Assembly (NCBI GenBank): GCA_034665305.1
Contig: JAXDFZ010000008.1
Location: 255,749-319,748 of the forward strand
DNA: 64,000 bases
Direction of reading: 5' to 3'
Origin: DASXRU01 sp034665305
Lineage (GTDB): Bacteria; Acidobacteriota; Blastocatellia; Pyrinomonadales; Pyrinomonadaceae
Below the pieces are notes generated by a model. The model saw only the letters and a list, made by a program, of their open reading frames with translations, had not been told where the DNA came from and made no database searches. How positions within the stretch are numbered: the first letter of the stretch is position 1; each line of letters starts with the position of its first letter. Positions 43,462-52,025 of the stretch are shown here, piece after piece. The translations under genes and the position numbers were made by a program.

Positions 43462-43519
43462 GGACAGGCATTCCTGCCTGTCCATTTTCCGGAAGTTGGA
43501 CAGACAAGAATGTCTGTCC
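43462..43519. repeat. GGACAGGCA pair with one diverged arm
   Basis: Left unit 43462-43483 is the standard form; right unit 43498-43519 is GGACAGACAAGAATGTCTG plus TCC, the same variant as near 24190. It lies upstream of the FHA/PBP cluster start, so it may sit in its leader. Confidence 0.85.
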
Positions 43520-43642
43520 TACAACACCGAAAGGCCATGATGCCAAAAACGCAGTCTGGATCGGGACTGCGCAAAGAAACCACTGATTGCTCGCTACGCG
43601 CCCATTCTAACTGAAAGGCAACTCATTTGGCGAAATTGTAGC

Positions 43643-43939
43643 GGCGGCACTCCGTGGCCGCCCCCCTTTTGGAGCGCGGTGGCAAGCGCAGCGCGACACG
43701 GTGTTGTGCCCAAGCAAACCAAAGCGCGGTCGCGCTACGCCCTGCCGGCACACTTTGCTCCAGGCAACTAACCCGGCAGTAGCCCGACCGTGAGGGAGGG
43801 CCCCCGTGGCATGCACTCAACCGGAGCGCTCCCTTACGGTCGGGCTACTGCCCCGCTCCGCGCAATCCAAAGCGCCGTCGTCGCTTCGCTCTGCCGGCGC
43901 ACTCCAAAAGGGGGCGCCCACGGAGGGACGCCCCTACAA
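43643..43939. repeat. Composite of several palindrome families nested in one another
   Basis: Outer arms of a GGCACTCCGTGGCCGCCCC family lie at about 43646-43667 and 43910-43935. Inside is a full TTTGGAGCGCGG family palindrome (about 43669-43762). Next comes a GGCAGTAGCCCGACCGTGAG pair (43775-43801 with 43828-43854), and then a second, solo right arm of the GGAGTGC family (about 43864-43909). The 600-base gap 43411-44011 otherwise holds only the repeat at 43462. No gene is visible in it. Confidence 0.85.
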
Positions 43940-44011
43940 TTTGGTTCCGCGTTTCCAGGATGGGACCGGGGCTAGTGCCCCAATTACGCGGACTGTATTA
44001 AACTGTCCGCC

Positions 44012-45508
44012 ATGGCCGGCCGCAAAGAAACCCTACGATTGCTGATCGTTGATGATGAAGAGGCAGCGCGCTATGGCATTCGCCGCGCGCTCAGCACTTT
44101 CGGTTACGACGTCAGCGAAGCGGGCAGCGCCGAAGAAGCGCGCGCCCTCCTGAAGCGACAGCAGTTCGACCTGTTGTTGCTCGACGTTAACTTGCCGGGC
44201 GCGAGCGGGCTGGAGCTGCTCGCCGAAATAGAATCTGCCACCGACGAACAACCGCTGGTCGTGATTATCACCGCGCACGGATCCGAGCGCATGGCCGTCG
44301 AGGCGGTGAAGTCCGGCGCCTACGATTATCTTTCCAAACCTTTTGAACTTGACGATCTGCGGCTGGTCGTCAAGAACGCTTTTGAAACTGTTCAACTACG
44401 CCGCGAGAACCGTTCACTAAAGCGCCGCATAGAAGTTGAAGCTGCGCAGCGCGGCACGCTGATGGGCGAGTCCGACGCGATGCAGCAAGTGCGCAGTGCG
44501 ATCGAAAAGGTCGCAGACACCGATGCCACCGTGTTGGTGCGCGGCGAATCGGGTACCGGCAAAGAGTTGGTAGCCCGCGAACTTCATGAACGCAGCACGT
44601 CGCGGCGCTCCGGCGCTTTCATTGCCGTGAACTGCGCCGCGTTGCCGTCGGAGCTGATCGAGTCTGAACTTTTCGGTCACGAGAAGGGGGCCTTCACCGG
44701 CGCCGCGGCCCGCCGTCGCGGCAAATTTGAGCAAGCGGACGGCGGCACATTGTTTCTCGATGAAATCGGAGATATGAGTGCTAACGTGCAGGCAAAACTT
44801 TTGCGTGCTTTGGAAGAAAGAAGGATCGAACGTTTGGGCGGAGACGAATCGATCGCCGTCGATGTGCGCGTAGTCAGCGCCACGCACCGGCCCCTTGAAA
44901 GAGAAATCGCTACCGGAAACTTTCGCGCCGACCTTTTCTACCGTTTGCAGGTTGTGACGATCGAAATCGCGCCGTTGCGCGATCGCCGCGAAGACATCAC
45001 GGTCCTGGCTGAAGCCTTTGCGCACGAGGCCGCCGAACGATATGGACTGACGCCAAGACCGATCGCGCATCACGCTCTGCGGCAACTGGTGGAATACGAT
45101 TGGCCGGGCAACGTCCGCGAACTGCGCAATACGATCGATCGCGCCACGATCATGTCCGAAGGGAAAGAACTTGACGCTTTGGATTTGCCCCCAGCCCTTG
45201 AACGCGTTGCGGACGAAAACATGGAAGCCGGCCCGGATGCGGACGAGGCTTCAGGATTTTCCGCTGCCGTGGTAGGCAATGACGGAGACCTTGCGGTCCC
45301 ATTCACCGCCGATTTCCGTAATGACCGGCGCGAATTCGAGCGCCGCTACATCGCCCGCTGCCTGGAAGAATCGGGCGGCAACGTGACGCGCGCCGCCGCC
45401 GTCCTCGGCATGCACCGGCAATCCCTGCAGCACAAACTACGCGAACTAGGCCTCGGCCGCCGCTACGTTTCCGTTGCTTCGGAGACGCAAGATAAATCCG
45501 ACAATTGA
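44012..45508 (+). CDS. NtrC-family sigma-54-dependent response regulator
   Basis: 498 residues. A receiver domain (8-125) has the phosphoacceptor Asp58 in LLLLDVNLPG and VDDEE near the start. A sigma-54 AAA+ domain (about 150-380) has Walker A GESGTGKE (178-185), the GAFTGA loop (226-231) that contacts sigma-54, and Walker B GGTLFLDEIGD. A Fis-type helix-turn-helix ends the protein (about 440-480, GGNVTRAAAVLGMHRQSLQH). It should activate sigma-54 promoters after phosphorylation. No sensor kinase is adjacent and no good -24/-12 site was found in the window, so signal and targets are unknown. Confidence 0.95.
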   Translation: MAGRKETLRLLIVDDEEAARYGIRRALSTFGYDVSEAGSAEEARALLKRQQFDLLLLDVNLPGASGLELLAEIESATDEQPLVVIITAHGSERMAVEAVKSGAYDYLSKPFELDDLRLVVKNAFETVQLRRENRSLKRRIEVEAAQRGTLMGESDAMQQVRSAIEKVADTDATVLVRGESGTGKELVARELHERSTSRRSGAFIAVNCAALPSELIESELFGHEKGAFTGAAARRRGKFEQADGGTLFLDEIGDMSANVQAKLLRALEERRIERLGGDESIAVDVRVVSATHRPLEREIATGNFRADLFYRLQVVTIEIAPLRDRREDITVLAEAFAHEAAERYGLTPRPIAHHALRQLVEYDWPGNVRELRNTIDRATIMSEGKELDALDLPPALERVADENMEAGPDADEASGFSAAVVGNDGDLAVPFTADFRNDRREFERRYIARCLEESGGNVTRAAAVLGMHRQSLQHKLRELGLGRRYVSVASETQDKSDN

Positions 45509-45564
45509 GTTAAACCCTCCGCTGTACTCAGATTCGACCGAATGCATTTCGGCCGCCGCTGAGA

Positions 45565-45715
45565 AGCCGCTTAGCGGCTAAATGTGTATAGCCTGTGGCG
45601 CTATAGTTCATCGCCTTAGCTCCGTTAGGAGCGAAACTGTCGTATTTCGCCCATAAATGGGCTCTGAAACTTAGAAAAAGATCGGCTGCTATAAACATTT
45701 GGTCCCTCCGGGACT
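45565..45715. repeat. Array of five different short hairpins
   Basis: The gap 45509-45802 carries a row of small palindromes with different sequences: AGCCGCTTAGCGGCT (45565), TATAGCCTGTGGCGCTATA (45587), GCTCCGTTAGGAGC (45619), GCCCATAAATGGGC (45649) and GGTCCCTCCGGGACT (45701), spaced roughly 20-50 bases apart. No gene is visible. The array lies after the response regulator and before the phosphatase-like gene. Confidence 0.7.
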
Positions 45716-45802
45716 TGCGCGAGTGCATTTGCTACCGGTAAAGGAGAAGTTGCTGCCTCAAGGAACGCGTCTTGCCAACCTTCTTTGCCGGAGGTCTGAC
45801 TA

Positions 45803-47221
45803 ATGCGTTTGAGTCGGAAACTTATGAAAAGCATTTCCAGTTGTTTGTTGGCGGCCGCGCCCGCCTGTTGCGCGCAGTTTTCAATGCCGGCGGTCCTCGC
45901 CCAGGAGCCCGTGCGGATGGCCCGCGTCGCTGAGACGGCGCGCGCGCTGGGGCAGCGGCACTTGATTGTCTGCGTCGATGGCGTCGGGTTTTCCACGATT
46001 GAGAAGATGCGTGCGAAAGGGCGCTTTGGAAAGTTCCAATCGCCGGCGCGCATGATTTCCCCCTTTCCCAGTCTCACGAATCTGTCGCTGTCGGAAATTC
46101 TGCAACCGGCGGGAGCCAAACCCAGCGCCGGTTACGAAGACAGCTATTTTGATTTGAAAGAGAACTCGATCCGCGGCGGGCTGGTCGATCGGTTCAAAGG
46201 CGGGTCGTTTATTCACGGAACGTTCCGCGAGTTGTTCGACTATCACCCTTCGGCGATCAAGAGCGGCCTGGGTTACGCCCTCCCGCCCGTCAGCACGTAC
46301 GTCGAAGCCTGGTCCGATATCGTGCGGCTGAAGCAAAAGTTTCGCGCGTCCAAGGCCCCGGTCTTTTTCGCTTACATCGGTTCGACGGACTCGCTGGCCC
46401 ACCTCGGCGGCGAGGGCATGCTGCGCAAGTTCATGGGCCAACTCGATGACACGCTGGCGAAGATCGTCGCGGAAGCTAACGGCGACGTGCAGGTCACAAT
46501 TTTTTCCGATCATGGCAATCACTTCACCGGCTATCATCGCGTTTCGCTGAAGGAGCCGTTGCGGCGCGCGGGGATGAAGATTGAAACTCGCGTGAAGGAC
46601 GATCGCAGCGTAGTCTTTCCCCAGTACGGTTTGATCGGATGCGCTTTGTTGTTCACGACCGAAGACAGCGAACCGAAAGTTGCCGAAGCGGTGGCGAATG
46701 TTCGCGGCGTAGATTTTGCCGCGTATGAACATGACGGCGTGGTCCATGTAACCGGACGCGGAGGGGGCGCGACGATAGAACGCCAGGGAGATCGGTTTCG
46801 TTATCGAACCACCGATGGTGATCCTTTGCAATTGGCTTCGGTGCTGTTGCAGTTGGCGGCAGCCGGGCGCGCGGACGCGCAGGGATTCATATCGGCGGGC
46901 GATTGGTTCATCGCGACGCAAGGCGATGCGCGGCCTGACGCAGTGCGGCGAATCTACGACGGCGCAACCAATCACGTGCGCAATCGCGCCAGCGTCGTGA
47001 TCAATTTGGAAGATGGTTATTACTCCGGCAGCGCGTTCCTCGATGTCTTTGCCATATTGCAATCCACGCACGGCAGTCTCGGCCGGGAGCAGAGCACCGG
47101 TTTTCTGATGAGCACGCAAAAGGATTTGCCGGCCTACGTCAGCGCCGATGATTTGTGGAGCGTGATCGGCTCACCCGAATTGCGCAAGACAGCCGAAGTG
47201 CTTGAACGCGCGGCGAAGTAG
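45803..47221 (+). CDS. Secreted alkaline-phosphatase-superfamily protein
   Basis: 472 residues with an N-terminal signal-like stretch (MRLSRKLMKSISSCLLAAAP, cleavage perhaps after AVLAQ). GGAGGT at 45789 is a good ribosome site. Superfamily metal and catalytic landmarks are seen: IVCVDGVGFSTIEK near 55-68, a likely Thr nucleophile in FPSLTNLSL, GSTDSLAHLGG, and IFSDHGNH. These resemble the type I phosphodiesterase/nucleotide pyrophosphatase branch. It probably cleaves a phosphoester or phosphodiester outside the cytoplasm; the substrate cannot be told. It stands alone, with repeats on both sides. Confidence 0.8.
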   Translation: MRLSRKLMKSISSCLLAAAPACCAQFSMPAVLAQEPVRMARVAETARALGQRHLIVCVDGVGFSTIEKMRAKGRFGKFQSPARMISPFPSLTNLSLSEILQPAGAKPSAGYEDSYFDLKENSIRGGLVDRFKGGSFIHGTFRELFDYHPSAIKSGLGYALPPVSTYVEAWSDIVRLKQKFRASKAPVFFAYIGSTDSLAHLGGEGMLRKFMGQLDDTLAKIVAEANGDVQVTIFSDHGNHFTGYHRVSLKEPLRRAGMKIETRVKDDRSVVFPQYGLIGCALLFTTEDSEPKVAEAVANVRGVDFAAYEHDGVVHVTGRGGGATIERQGDRFRYRTTDGDPLQLASVLLQLAAAGRADAQGFISAGDWFIATQGDARPDAVRRIYDGATNHVRNRASVVINLEDGYYSGSAFLDVFAILQSTHGSLGREQSTGFLMSTQKDLPAYVSADDLWSVIGSPELRKTAEVLERAAK

Positions 47222-47246
47222 GCAATAGCCGGCCATCGGTGTCTTG

Positions 47247-47398
47247 TCAGAACCGCCTGCGGTAGCGGGCGGGCCTGACGATTGCGGAATGCAGATTTCG
47301 GGTCGCGGATTTTAAAAAGCAACACGGTGATTCCCCCGATTCCGCACTCCGAAATCCGCAATCGAGGAGCCCGCCCGCCACCGCAGGCGGTTCTGACC
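47247..47398. repeat. Nested palindromes: GATTGCGGA pair inside a GTCAGAACCGCC pair
   Basis: Outer arms 47247-47275 and 47370-47398 (GTCAGAACCGCCTGCGGTAG and reverse complement) enclose inner arms at about 47279-47302 and 47338-47364 (GATTGCGGAATGCAGATTTC and CCGAAATCCGCAATC). The inner family is the one at 8865-8947. A second, independent case of nesting between unrelated families. Confidence 0.88.
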
Positions 47399-47463
47399 GC
47401 TTCGCTCTTGACCCGTTGGGCGTTATCCTCACTCGAACCAATTCATAGATCGAGGACCCGCAA

Positions 47464-48120
47464 ATGAAAGCACGTGTTGATGCGATTCTGCATCGCGAGC
47501 AGGCCGAGTATCTGGATCGCTTGCTGCCCGCGAACGATGAACTACTACAGGAGATGGAAGAGTATGCGTCCCAAAACCGCGTACCGATCGCTGATCGCGA
47601 GGTGGCGCGCTTTCTTGAAATAACGGCGCGCGCGTCTGAGGCGCGTTACGTTTTGGAGATCGGAATGGCAATCGGCTATTCCGTAATCCACCTGGTTCGC
47701 GGTCTGCCTCCGAATGGTGTCGTCGTCACGATCGAACCCGATGAAGAAATGATCCGGCTGTCTGAAGAATATCTGGAACGCGCGGGCATGCGCGATCGAG
47801 TTCGTATTGAAAAAGGCCGCGCCCTCGAAATCATTCCGGGCCTGACGGACACGTTCGATATTCTTTTTATCGACGCGCTCAAGGAAGAATATCAGGGATA
47901 TCTCGACCTCGCGTTGCCGTTGTTGCGCACCGGTGGCGTCGTGATCGTGGACAACCTGCTGTGGGGCGGACAGGTTGCGGGAGAAATTCGCTCGATAGAT
48001 CAGCATGGTTCGACGGAAGCGTTGCGGGAGTTTAATCAATACTTCGTCAATCACCCGCAACTGCTGGCGGAAGTGCTATCGATCGGCGATGGCCTTGGTT
48101 ATGCAGTGAAAGTTTCGTAG
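47464..48120 (+). CDS. SAM-dependent O-methyltransferase
   Basis: 218 residues of the catechol/caffeoyl-CoA O-methyltransferase type (family 3). The SAM-binding motif is YVLEIGMAIGYSVIHL, then VVTIEPDEEMI with the acidic residue that binds the ribose. The metal-site motif LFIDALKEEYQGYLDLALP and VIVDNLLWGGQV follow. These enzymes methylate phenolic hydroxyls with a divalent metal; the substrate here is unknown. The TAG stop forms the first bases of a palindromic repeat, and tsaC follows 71 bases on. Confidence 0.9.
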   Translation: MKARVDAILHREQAEYLDRLLPANDELLQEMEEYASQNRVPIADREVARFLEITARASEARYVLEIGMAIGYSVIHLVRGLPPNGVVVTIEPDEEMIRLSEEYLERAGMRDRVRIEKGRALEIIPGLTDTFDILFIDALKEEYQGYLDLALPLLRTGGVVIVDNLLWGGQVAGEIRSIDQHGSTEALREFNQYFVNHPQLLAEVLSIGDGLGYAVKVS

Positions 48121-48190
48121 GGGCGGCACTCCGTGGCCGCCCCAGTTGTGGAGGGCAAAAGGGGTAGCCACGGAGGGCCAGCCCTGCAAC
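48118..48190. repeat. GGCACTCCGTGGCCGCCCC palindrome pair
   Basis: Left arm 48118-48144 (TAGGGGCGGCACTCCGTGGC onward) and right arm 48161-48190 (GGGGTAGCCACGGAGGGCC onward). The left arm supplies the TAG stop of the methyltransferase. The same family forms the outer layer of the composite at 43643. Confidence 0.85.
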
Positions 48191-48191
48191 T

Positions 48192-48815
48192 ATGGCGACG
48201 ATCATTTCTTTCTTGGATAGTTCGTTGACGGAAGCCGCGCAAGTTATCGCGCGCGGCGGTGTGATCGCGTTTCGCACTGATACTTTTTATGGACTGGGTG
48301 CTGATCCTTTTGCGGCAGAGGCAGTTTTCAGAATTCAAGAATTAAAGGGCAGGGAAGAAGGCAAGCCGATCCTAATCGTTATCAGCGATCTCGATCAGGT
48401 CGCAGGTTTCATCGAACAACCTTCGCCGGAATTTGTGCGCTTGAGCGAGCGTTTCTGGCCGGGACCACTGACGTTGATTGGGATCGCGCGCGCGGAAGTG
48501 CCGGGTGAGATTTCGGTGGGCACGGGAACAATCGGCATTCGCTTGCCCGATGATGAAGACGTCAGGAGTTTGGTGCGTGCCTGCGGTGGTGCATTAACAG
48601 CGACCAGCGCCAATCCGGCTTCGATGCCACCGGCGTCTTCGGCGCAGCAGGTGGCGGACTATTTTCCTGAAGGACTCGATTTGATCGTCGACGGAGGCGC
48701 AGCGCGGACCGATCGACCATCGACAGTTGTGGATGTTAGTGGCTCTGAAGTTCGGGTTCTGCGTGAAGGGATGATCAGTGGAGCTGAGTTGAAGCCTTTA
48801 GGCCTCAAAGATTGA
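48192..48815 (+). CDS. tsaC: L-threonylcarbamoyladenylate synthase
   Basis: 207-residue YrdC/Sua5-type protein that makes threonylcarbamoyl-AMP for the t6A37 modification of tRNAs reading ANN codons. Family motifs are present: GVIAFRTDTFYGLGADPF, the KGREEGKPI loop, RFWPGPLTLI, TIGIRLPDDE and TATSANPASMPP. It has no extra Sua5 domain, so it is the short TsaC form. The start ATG directly follows the palindrome. This single-copy housekeeping gene is well identified. Confidence 0.94.
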   Translation: MATIISFLDSSLTEAAQVIARGGVIAFRTDTFYGLGADPFAAEAVFRIQELKGREEGKPILIVISDLDQVAGFIEQPSPEFVRLSERFWPGPLTLIGIARAEVPGEISVGTGTIGIRLPDDEDVRSLVRACGGALTATSANPASMPPASSAQQVADYFPEGLDLIVDGGAARTDRPSTVVDVSGSEVRVLREGMISGAELKPLGLKD

Positions 48816-48850
48816 GCGATGGAGGACTGACCGTGACAGGCTTAGCCCTC

Positions 48851-49018
48851 GATGTGCGGCGGTGGCTCTGCCCCGCCGACAGGTGGCATATCGTTAGCGG
48901 GCTATGCCCTGGGTTCGGGCTTGCCCCATTTGACTTGAGAGGCCAAAGTCCGCACCAGGGGCGGAGCCCAAACGATTAAGAGTACTGGTACGGCGGGGCA
49001 AAGCCACCGCCTCACATC
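48851..49018. repeat. GATGTGCGGCGGTGGC inverted repeat
   Basis: Left arm 48851-48879 (GATGTGCGGCGGTGGCTCTG onward) and right arm 48991-49018 (CGGCGGGGCAAAGCCACCGC plus CTCACATC) are reverse complements with one or two mismatches. The 110 bases between contain smaller complementary words such as GGGCTATGCCC. It fills the gap between convergent tsaC and the peptide-binding gene, with no gene inside. Confidence 0.8.
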
Positions 49019-49094
49019 CGGCGGCGATGCCATACGATCAGCAGTCCCATGCGCTCATGACTTCACAACCTGCGCGCACAAACATCGAGACTGA

Positions 49095-50675
49095 TTACTT
49101 CACTGTCACGCTGCGGACAAAGCCCCAGTCGCCGCTGGCGTCGACCTTGATGTTGCTTACGTTCTTCTTCGCGATCACCATGTTTGCCGTATACCAAAGC
49201 GGAAATATTGGCGCCTCTCGACTCACAATCTCCTGAATCCGGGCATACAGTTCACGCGCTTTTGCTTTATCAGGGGTGGTCACCGCTTCTTCGAGCAGCG
49301 GGTCGAGTTCCTTGTTGCTGTACCGGCTGCGATTCTTCGCCGCCCGCGCTTCGGTTGGTATCTCGGAGGTGGCAAAGAGATCTTTATAGAAGATCGGATC
49401 CTGGTTCCCGCCGACCCACTGGCCGTATGCGATCTGAAAGTTGCCGCGGCGCAACTCGGTAAAGTGGGTATTGGTTTCAGCGGCTTCAATCGAAACAGGT
49501 ATTCCTACAACTTTCAGCGCGTTTTGAATTACGCCGGCATATTGCCGCGCCTGGGCGCTGCTGCCTGATATCCGGAAAACCAATGGTTTCGGAAATCGCA
49601 TTTGCGGCCCATCGCCATCAGGATCTTTGAGTCCGGCTTCATCGAGTAGCGCTTTCGACTTCGCCGGATCGTACGAGTAGGTTTGGCCGGGCGTGTAAGC
49701 CCAGGACGCTTCGGGCAGGATCGAATGCGCAATCTTTCCTTGTCCCAGGAGCAACGCGTCGATCATCTCCTGGCGGTTGATAGCGTAGCAAATCGCCCTC
49801 CTGACGCGCGCGTCGTCCATAGGCTTCGAGGAGGTATTGAACGTTAACAGGATCAGGTTGGAACCGGGGAACTGCTGCACCTGCAAATTGGGTTGATTGC
49901 CTAGCTGCTTGATGGCGTCAGGGAGCAGGCTGGTCGGCAACGGAGCGAGATCCACTCGACCAGCCTGGAGTTCAGCTTGCAGCGCGTTACTGTCGCTAAT
50001 GACTCGCGCCCGGAGCGCCGGAATCGAGGGCGCACCTTCCCAGTAGTTTGGATTAGCTTCCATCTCAACAACATTTTGAGCCGAGTCATAGTTCACAAAT
50101 TTGAAGGGGCCCGACCCGAGCGGATGTGTTTTCTGGGCCTGATAACTGTCTTTCGGGATAACCGGTATCGGCACCAGGTTCGGCAATAAGCCAACCCAGG
50201 GCTTTGTGAGTTTAACGACCAGCGTAGTCGCGTCAGGCGCTTCGACGCTGGCGACATAACTCTTCCGGTCGGCGGCCGGGCCCTCGAAAAAGCTGGCCGC
50301 CTTGGCAAAGTTGGAAGCCAGGATTGTGTCCAGAGTGTATTTGGCGTCTGCCGAGGTCAACGGCCGCCCATCATGGAAAGTCACACCGCTGCGGATGGTG
50401 AAGGTAAAGGTCAAGCCATCTGGGGAACGCTGAATGTCTGAAGCGAGCTCGGGCACATAGTCAAACTGCGCGTCTTTCTTTACCAGGGAGTTGAACATTA
50501 AGGCGCGCACGCGTTCACTGGCGGCATCGACCGACGGTGCTCCGATCGGATCAATGCTTCCGATGTTATCGGAGAGCGCGATGACGAACGCGGTACTTCG
50601 TTTGCGGCATCCGGAGGAGATAGTTAGTGCCGCCAACACTATGATTAGACAGAAAAATAATATTTTGGCGCGCAT
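49095..50675 (-). CDS. Peptide-type ABC transporter substrate-binding lipoprotein
   Basis: 526 residues from the ATG at 50675; a TTG one codon earlier is also in frame. A lipoprotein signal ends near ISSGC (Cys22 or so). Family 5 solute-binding landmarks are present: an early DNIGSIDPIGAP, FTIRSGVTFHDGRPLTSADA, HPLGSGPFKFVNYD and VRRAICYAINRQEMI. No permease or ATPase is next to it, so it may feed the OppBCDF system or a remote one. Its ATG shares a base with the NagZ-like stop (TGATG), so the pair is translationally coupled. Muropeptides are a plausible ligand, inferred from that coupling. Confidence 0.9.
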   Translation of the reverse strand: MRAKILFFCLIIVLAALTISSGCRKRSTAFVIALSDNIGSIDPIGAPSVDAASERVRALMFNSLVKKDAQFDYVPELASDIQRSPDGLTFTFTIRSGVTFHDGRPLTSADAKYTLDTILASNFAKAASFFEGPAADRKSYVASVEAPDATTLVVKLTKPWVGLLPNLVPIPVIPKDSYQAQKTHPLGSGPFKFVNYDSAQNVVEMEANPNYWEGAPSIPALRARVISDSNALQAELQAGRVDLAPLPTSLLPDAIKQLGNQPNLQVQQFPGSNLILLTFNTSSKPMDDARVRRAICYAINRQEMIDALLLGQGKIAHSILPEASWAYTPGQTYSYDPAKSKALLDEAGLKDPDGDGPQMRFPKPLVFRISGSSAQARQYAGVIQNALKVVGIPVSIEAAETNTHFTELRRGNFQIAYGQWVGGNQDPIFYKDLFATSEIPTEARAAKNRSRYSNKELDPLLEEAVTTPDKAKARELYARIQEIVSREAPIFPLWYTANMVIAKKNVSNIKVDASGDWGFVRSVTVK

Positions 50676-51817
50676 CAAATCTTTCCTCCATAGGTGTAAT
50701 TCAGTTTGCTATTCAACGTAGCAATCTCGTCCGAGAGTTTCCAGAACTGTTCCAGATCAAATGCGGGAGGCGGCGCCGCCAGGCTGCGCGTCGCCGCTAT
50801 ATGTTTCAGCGCCGCGCGAATTCGTTTCTCCGGAAGTTTGCCGTCGCGCGCAGTTTGCAGGAGGGCATCGTGGCCGCGGCGAATCGTTTCGGGAGTGGCA
50901 CAAATCAGCATCATATCGTTGCCGGCCAGAAACGCGCGCAACACTGCGCCTTCGATCGGAGTGTGCCGCGCGATAGCTCCCATCTCCAGATCGTCGGTGA
51001 CTACCAGATGCTGGAAACCCAATTCTTCCCGCAAGAGTTTGGTGACAATGCCGTAGCTCAAGGAAGCCGGTTCCAGCAAACCGCCGGTAGTTCCTTTCGT
51101 AATATCGATGTTGGGAAAGCCGCCATGGCTAACCATCACGGCGCGCACCCGATCGTCTTTGCGTTGAAACAGTTCGACGTAGGGCGCGAGGTCCTGGGCC
51201 ATAAGATCATCATGCGAAAGGGTGACGACCGGCATCTCTTCATGCGAATCGATTTCGCCGGCGCCGATGCCCGGAAAATGTTTCAGGCAGCCGAGGCAGC
51301 CCGTGGCCTGCAAGCCGCGCATGTAGACAGTGGTGTAGCCCAAAACTTCGCCGGGCGAGCGGCCGAACGAGCGCGAATACAAACCATTGGAAAGCAAGTC
51401 GCGCTCTTCGGTCATGATGGACATGACGGGCGCGAAATTCATGCTGAAGCCCAGCAGCCGCAGCATCTCGCCGGTAATTCGTCCCAGCGCGCGCGCCGCA
51501 GCCAGGTCGCCATGTTGCCGGATGACGCGCGCCGAGGGCATTGGCGTCGCCATCTTCCTAAGGCGGTCGACCAGGCCGCCTTCCTGATCAATCCCAAAGA
51601 GCGGCGGAACAGGCGACATTGCTCTGATTTCATCCAGCAGGCCGCGCAATTGTTCCGGCGCCTCCACATTGCGGCCGAAAATTATTACGCCTCCGGGCTT
51701 GACCTCTTCGATCAACGCGCGCGCCTCGGCGTCGAGCGTAGGCCCGGGAAGTCCTATGAAAAAGAGTTGTCCGATCTGTTGTTCGAGCGGCAGGGTATGC
51801 AGTGGGTCAACAACCAT
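50675..51817 (-). CDS. nagZ: Family 3 glycoside hydrolase, NagZ-like beta-N-acetylglucosaminidase
   Basis: 380 residues, normal for single-domain GH3/NagZ. Motifs: PPLFGIDQEGGLVDRL, the KHFPG loop (KHFPGIGAGEIDSHEEMP, with the DSH carrying the acid/base His typical of NagZ), and VTDDLEMGAI with the nucleophilic Asp. NagZ removes GlcNAc from GlcNAc-anhydroMurNAc-peptides in wall recycling. No signal peptide is visible, so it is cytoplasmic. The order NagZ then peptide-binding lipoprotein on one transcript suggests muropeptide recovery. Confidence 0.88.
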   Translation of the reverse strand: MVVDPLHTLPLEQQIGQLFFIGLPGPTLDAEARALIEEVKPGGVIIFGRNVEAPEQLRGLLDEIRAMSPVPPLFGIDQEGGLVDRLRKMATPMPSARVIRQHGDLAAARALGRITGEMLRLLGFSMNFAPVMSIMTEERDLLSNGLYSRSFGRSPGEVLGYTTVYMRGLQATGCLGCLKHFPGIGAGEIDSHEEMPVVTLSHDDLMAQDLAPYVELFQRKDDRVRAVMVSHGGFPNIDITKGTTGGLLEPASLSYGIVTKLLREELGFQHLVVTDDLEMGAIARHTPIEGAVLRAFLAGNDMMLICATPETIRRGHDALLQTARDGKLPEKRIRAALKHIAATRSLAAPPPAFDLEQFWKLSDEIATLNSKLNYTYGGKI

Positions 51818-51930
51818 TTTGATGCGAAGCCGGCATGCTTTCTTTCGTCTCGTTTGAACTAACGGCTAAGAGTACGATACCGCGGCGGATGTTTCAAAGG
51901 AATAAGCCGATTGCGTTAGGCAACCAATTT

Positions 51931-51996
51931 GTAACGCAAACTGTTAGTTTGCGAGTGCGTCGCTAATTAACATCGCAAACTAACAGTTTGCGTTAC
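51931..51996. repeat. GTAACGCAAAC palindrome pair
   Basis: Arms 51931-51953 and 51974-51996, perfect 23-base reverse complements with a 20-base loop, in the divergent gap between the NagZ-like gene and the cNMP/Fe-S gene. It ends 29 bases before the latter's ATG. Confidence 0.9.
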
Positions 51997-52025
51997 ATAA
52001 ATCGCGGTAAGTAGTATAAGAAACC

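Noticed and set aside
43411..43485. N-terminal extension of the upstream FHA protein
   Set aside because: MDRQECLSYA is repeat translation, nearly identical to the rejected start MDRHECLPYG near 24184.
43643..43939. CRISPR-like array
   Set aside because: Repeats are inverted pairs of different families, not direct repeats with regular unique spacers, and no cas genes are present.
45881..47119. 412-residue open frame on the minus strand
   Set aside because: It lies wholly opposite the phosphatase-superfamily gene, is His/Arg-rich shadow coding and has no family motif.
49027..49236. 69-residue plus-strand open frame after tsaC
   Set aside because: Most of it is antisense to the end of the peptide-binding gene and no homology is recognisable.
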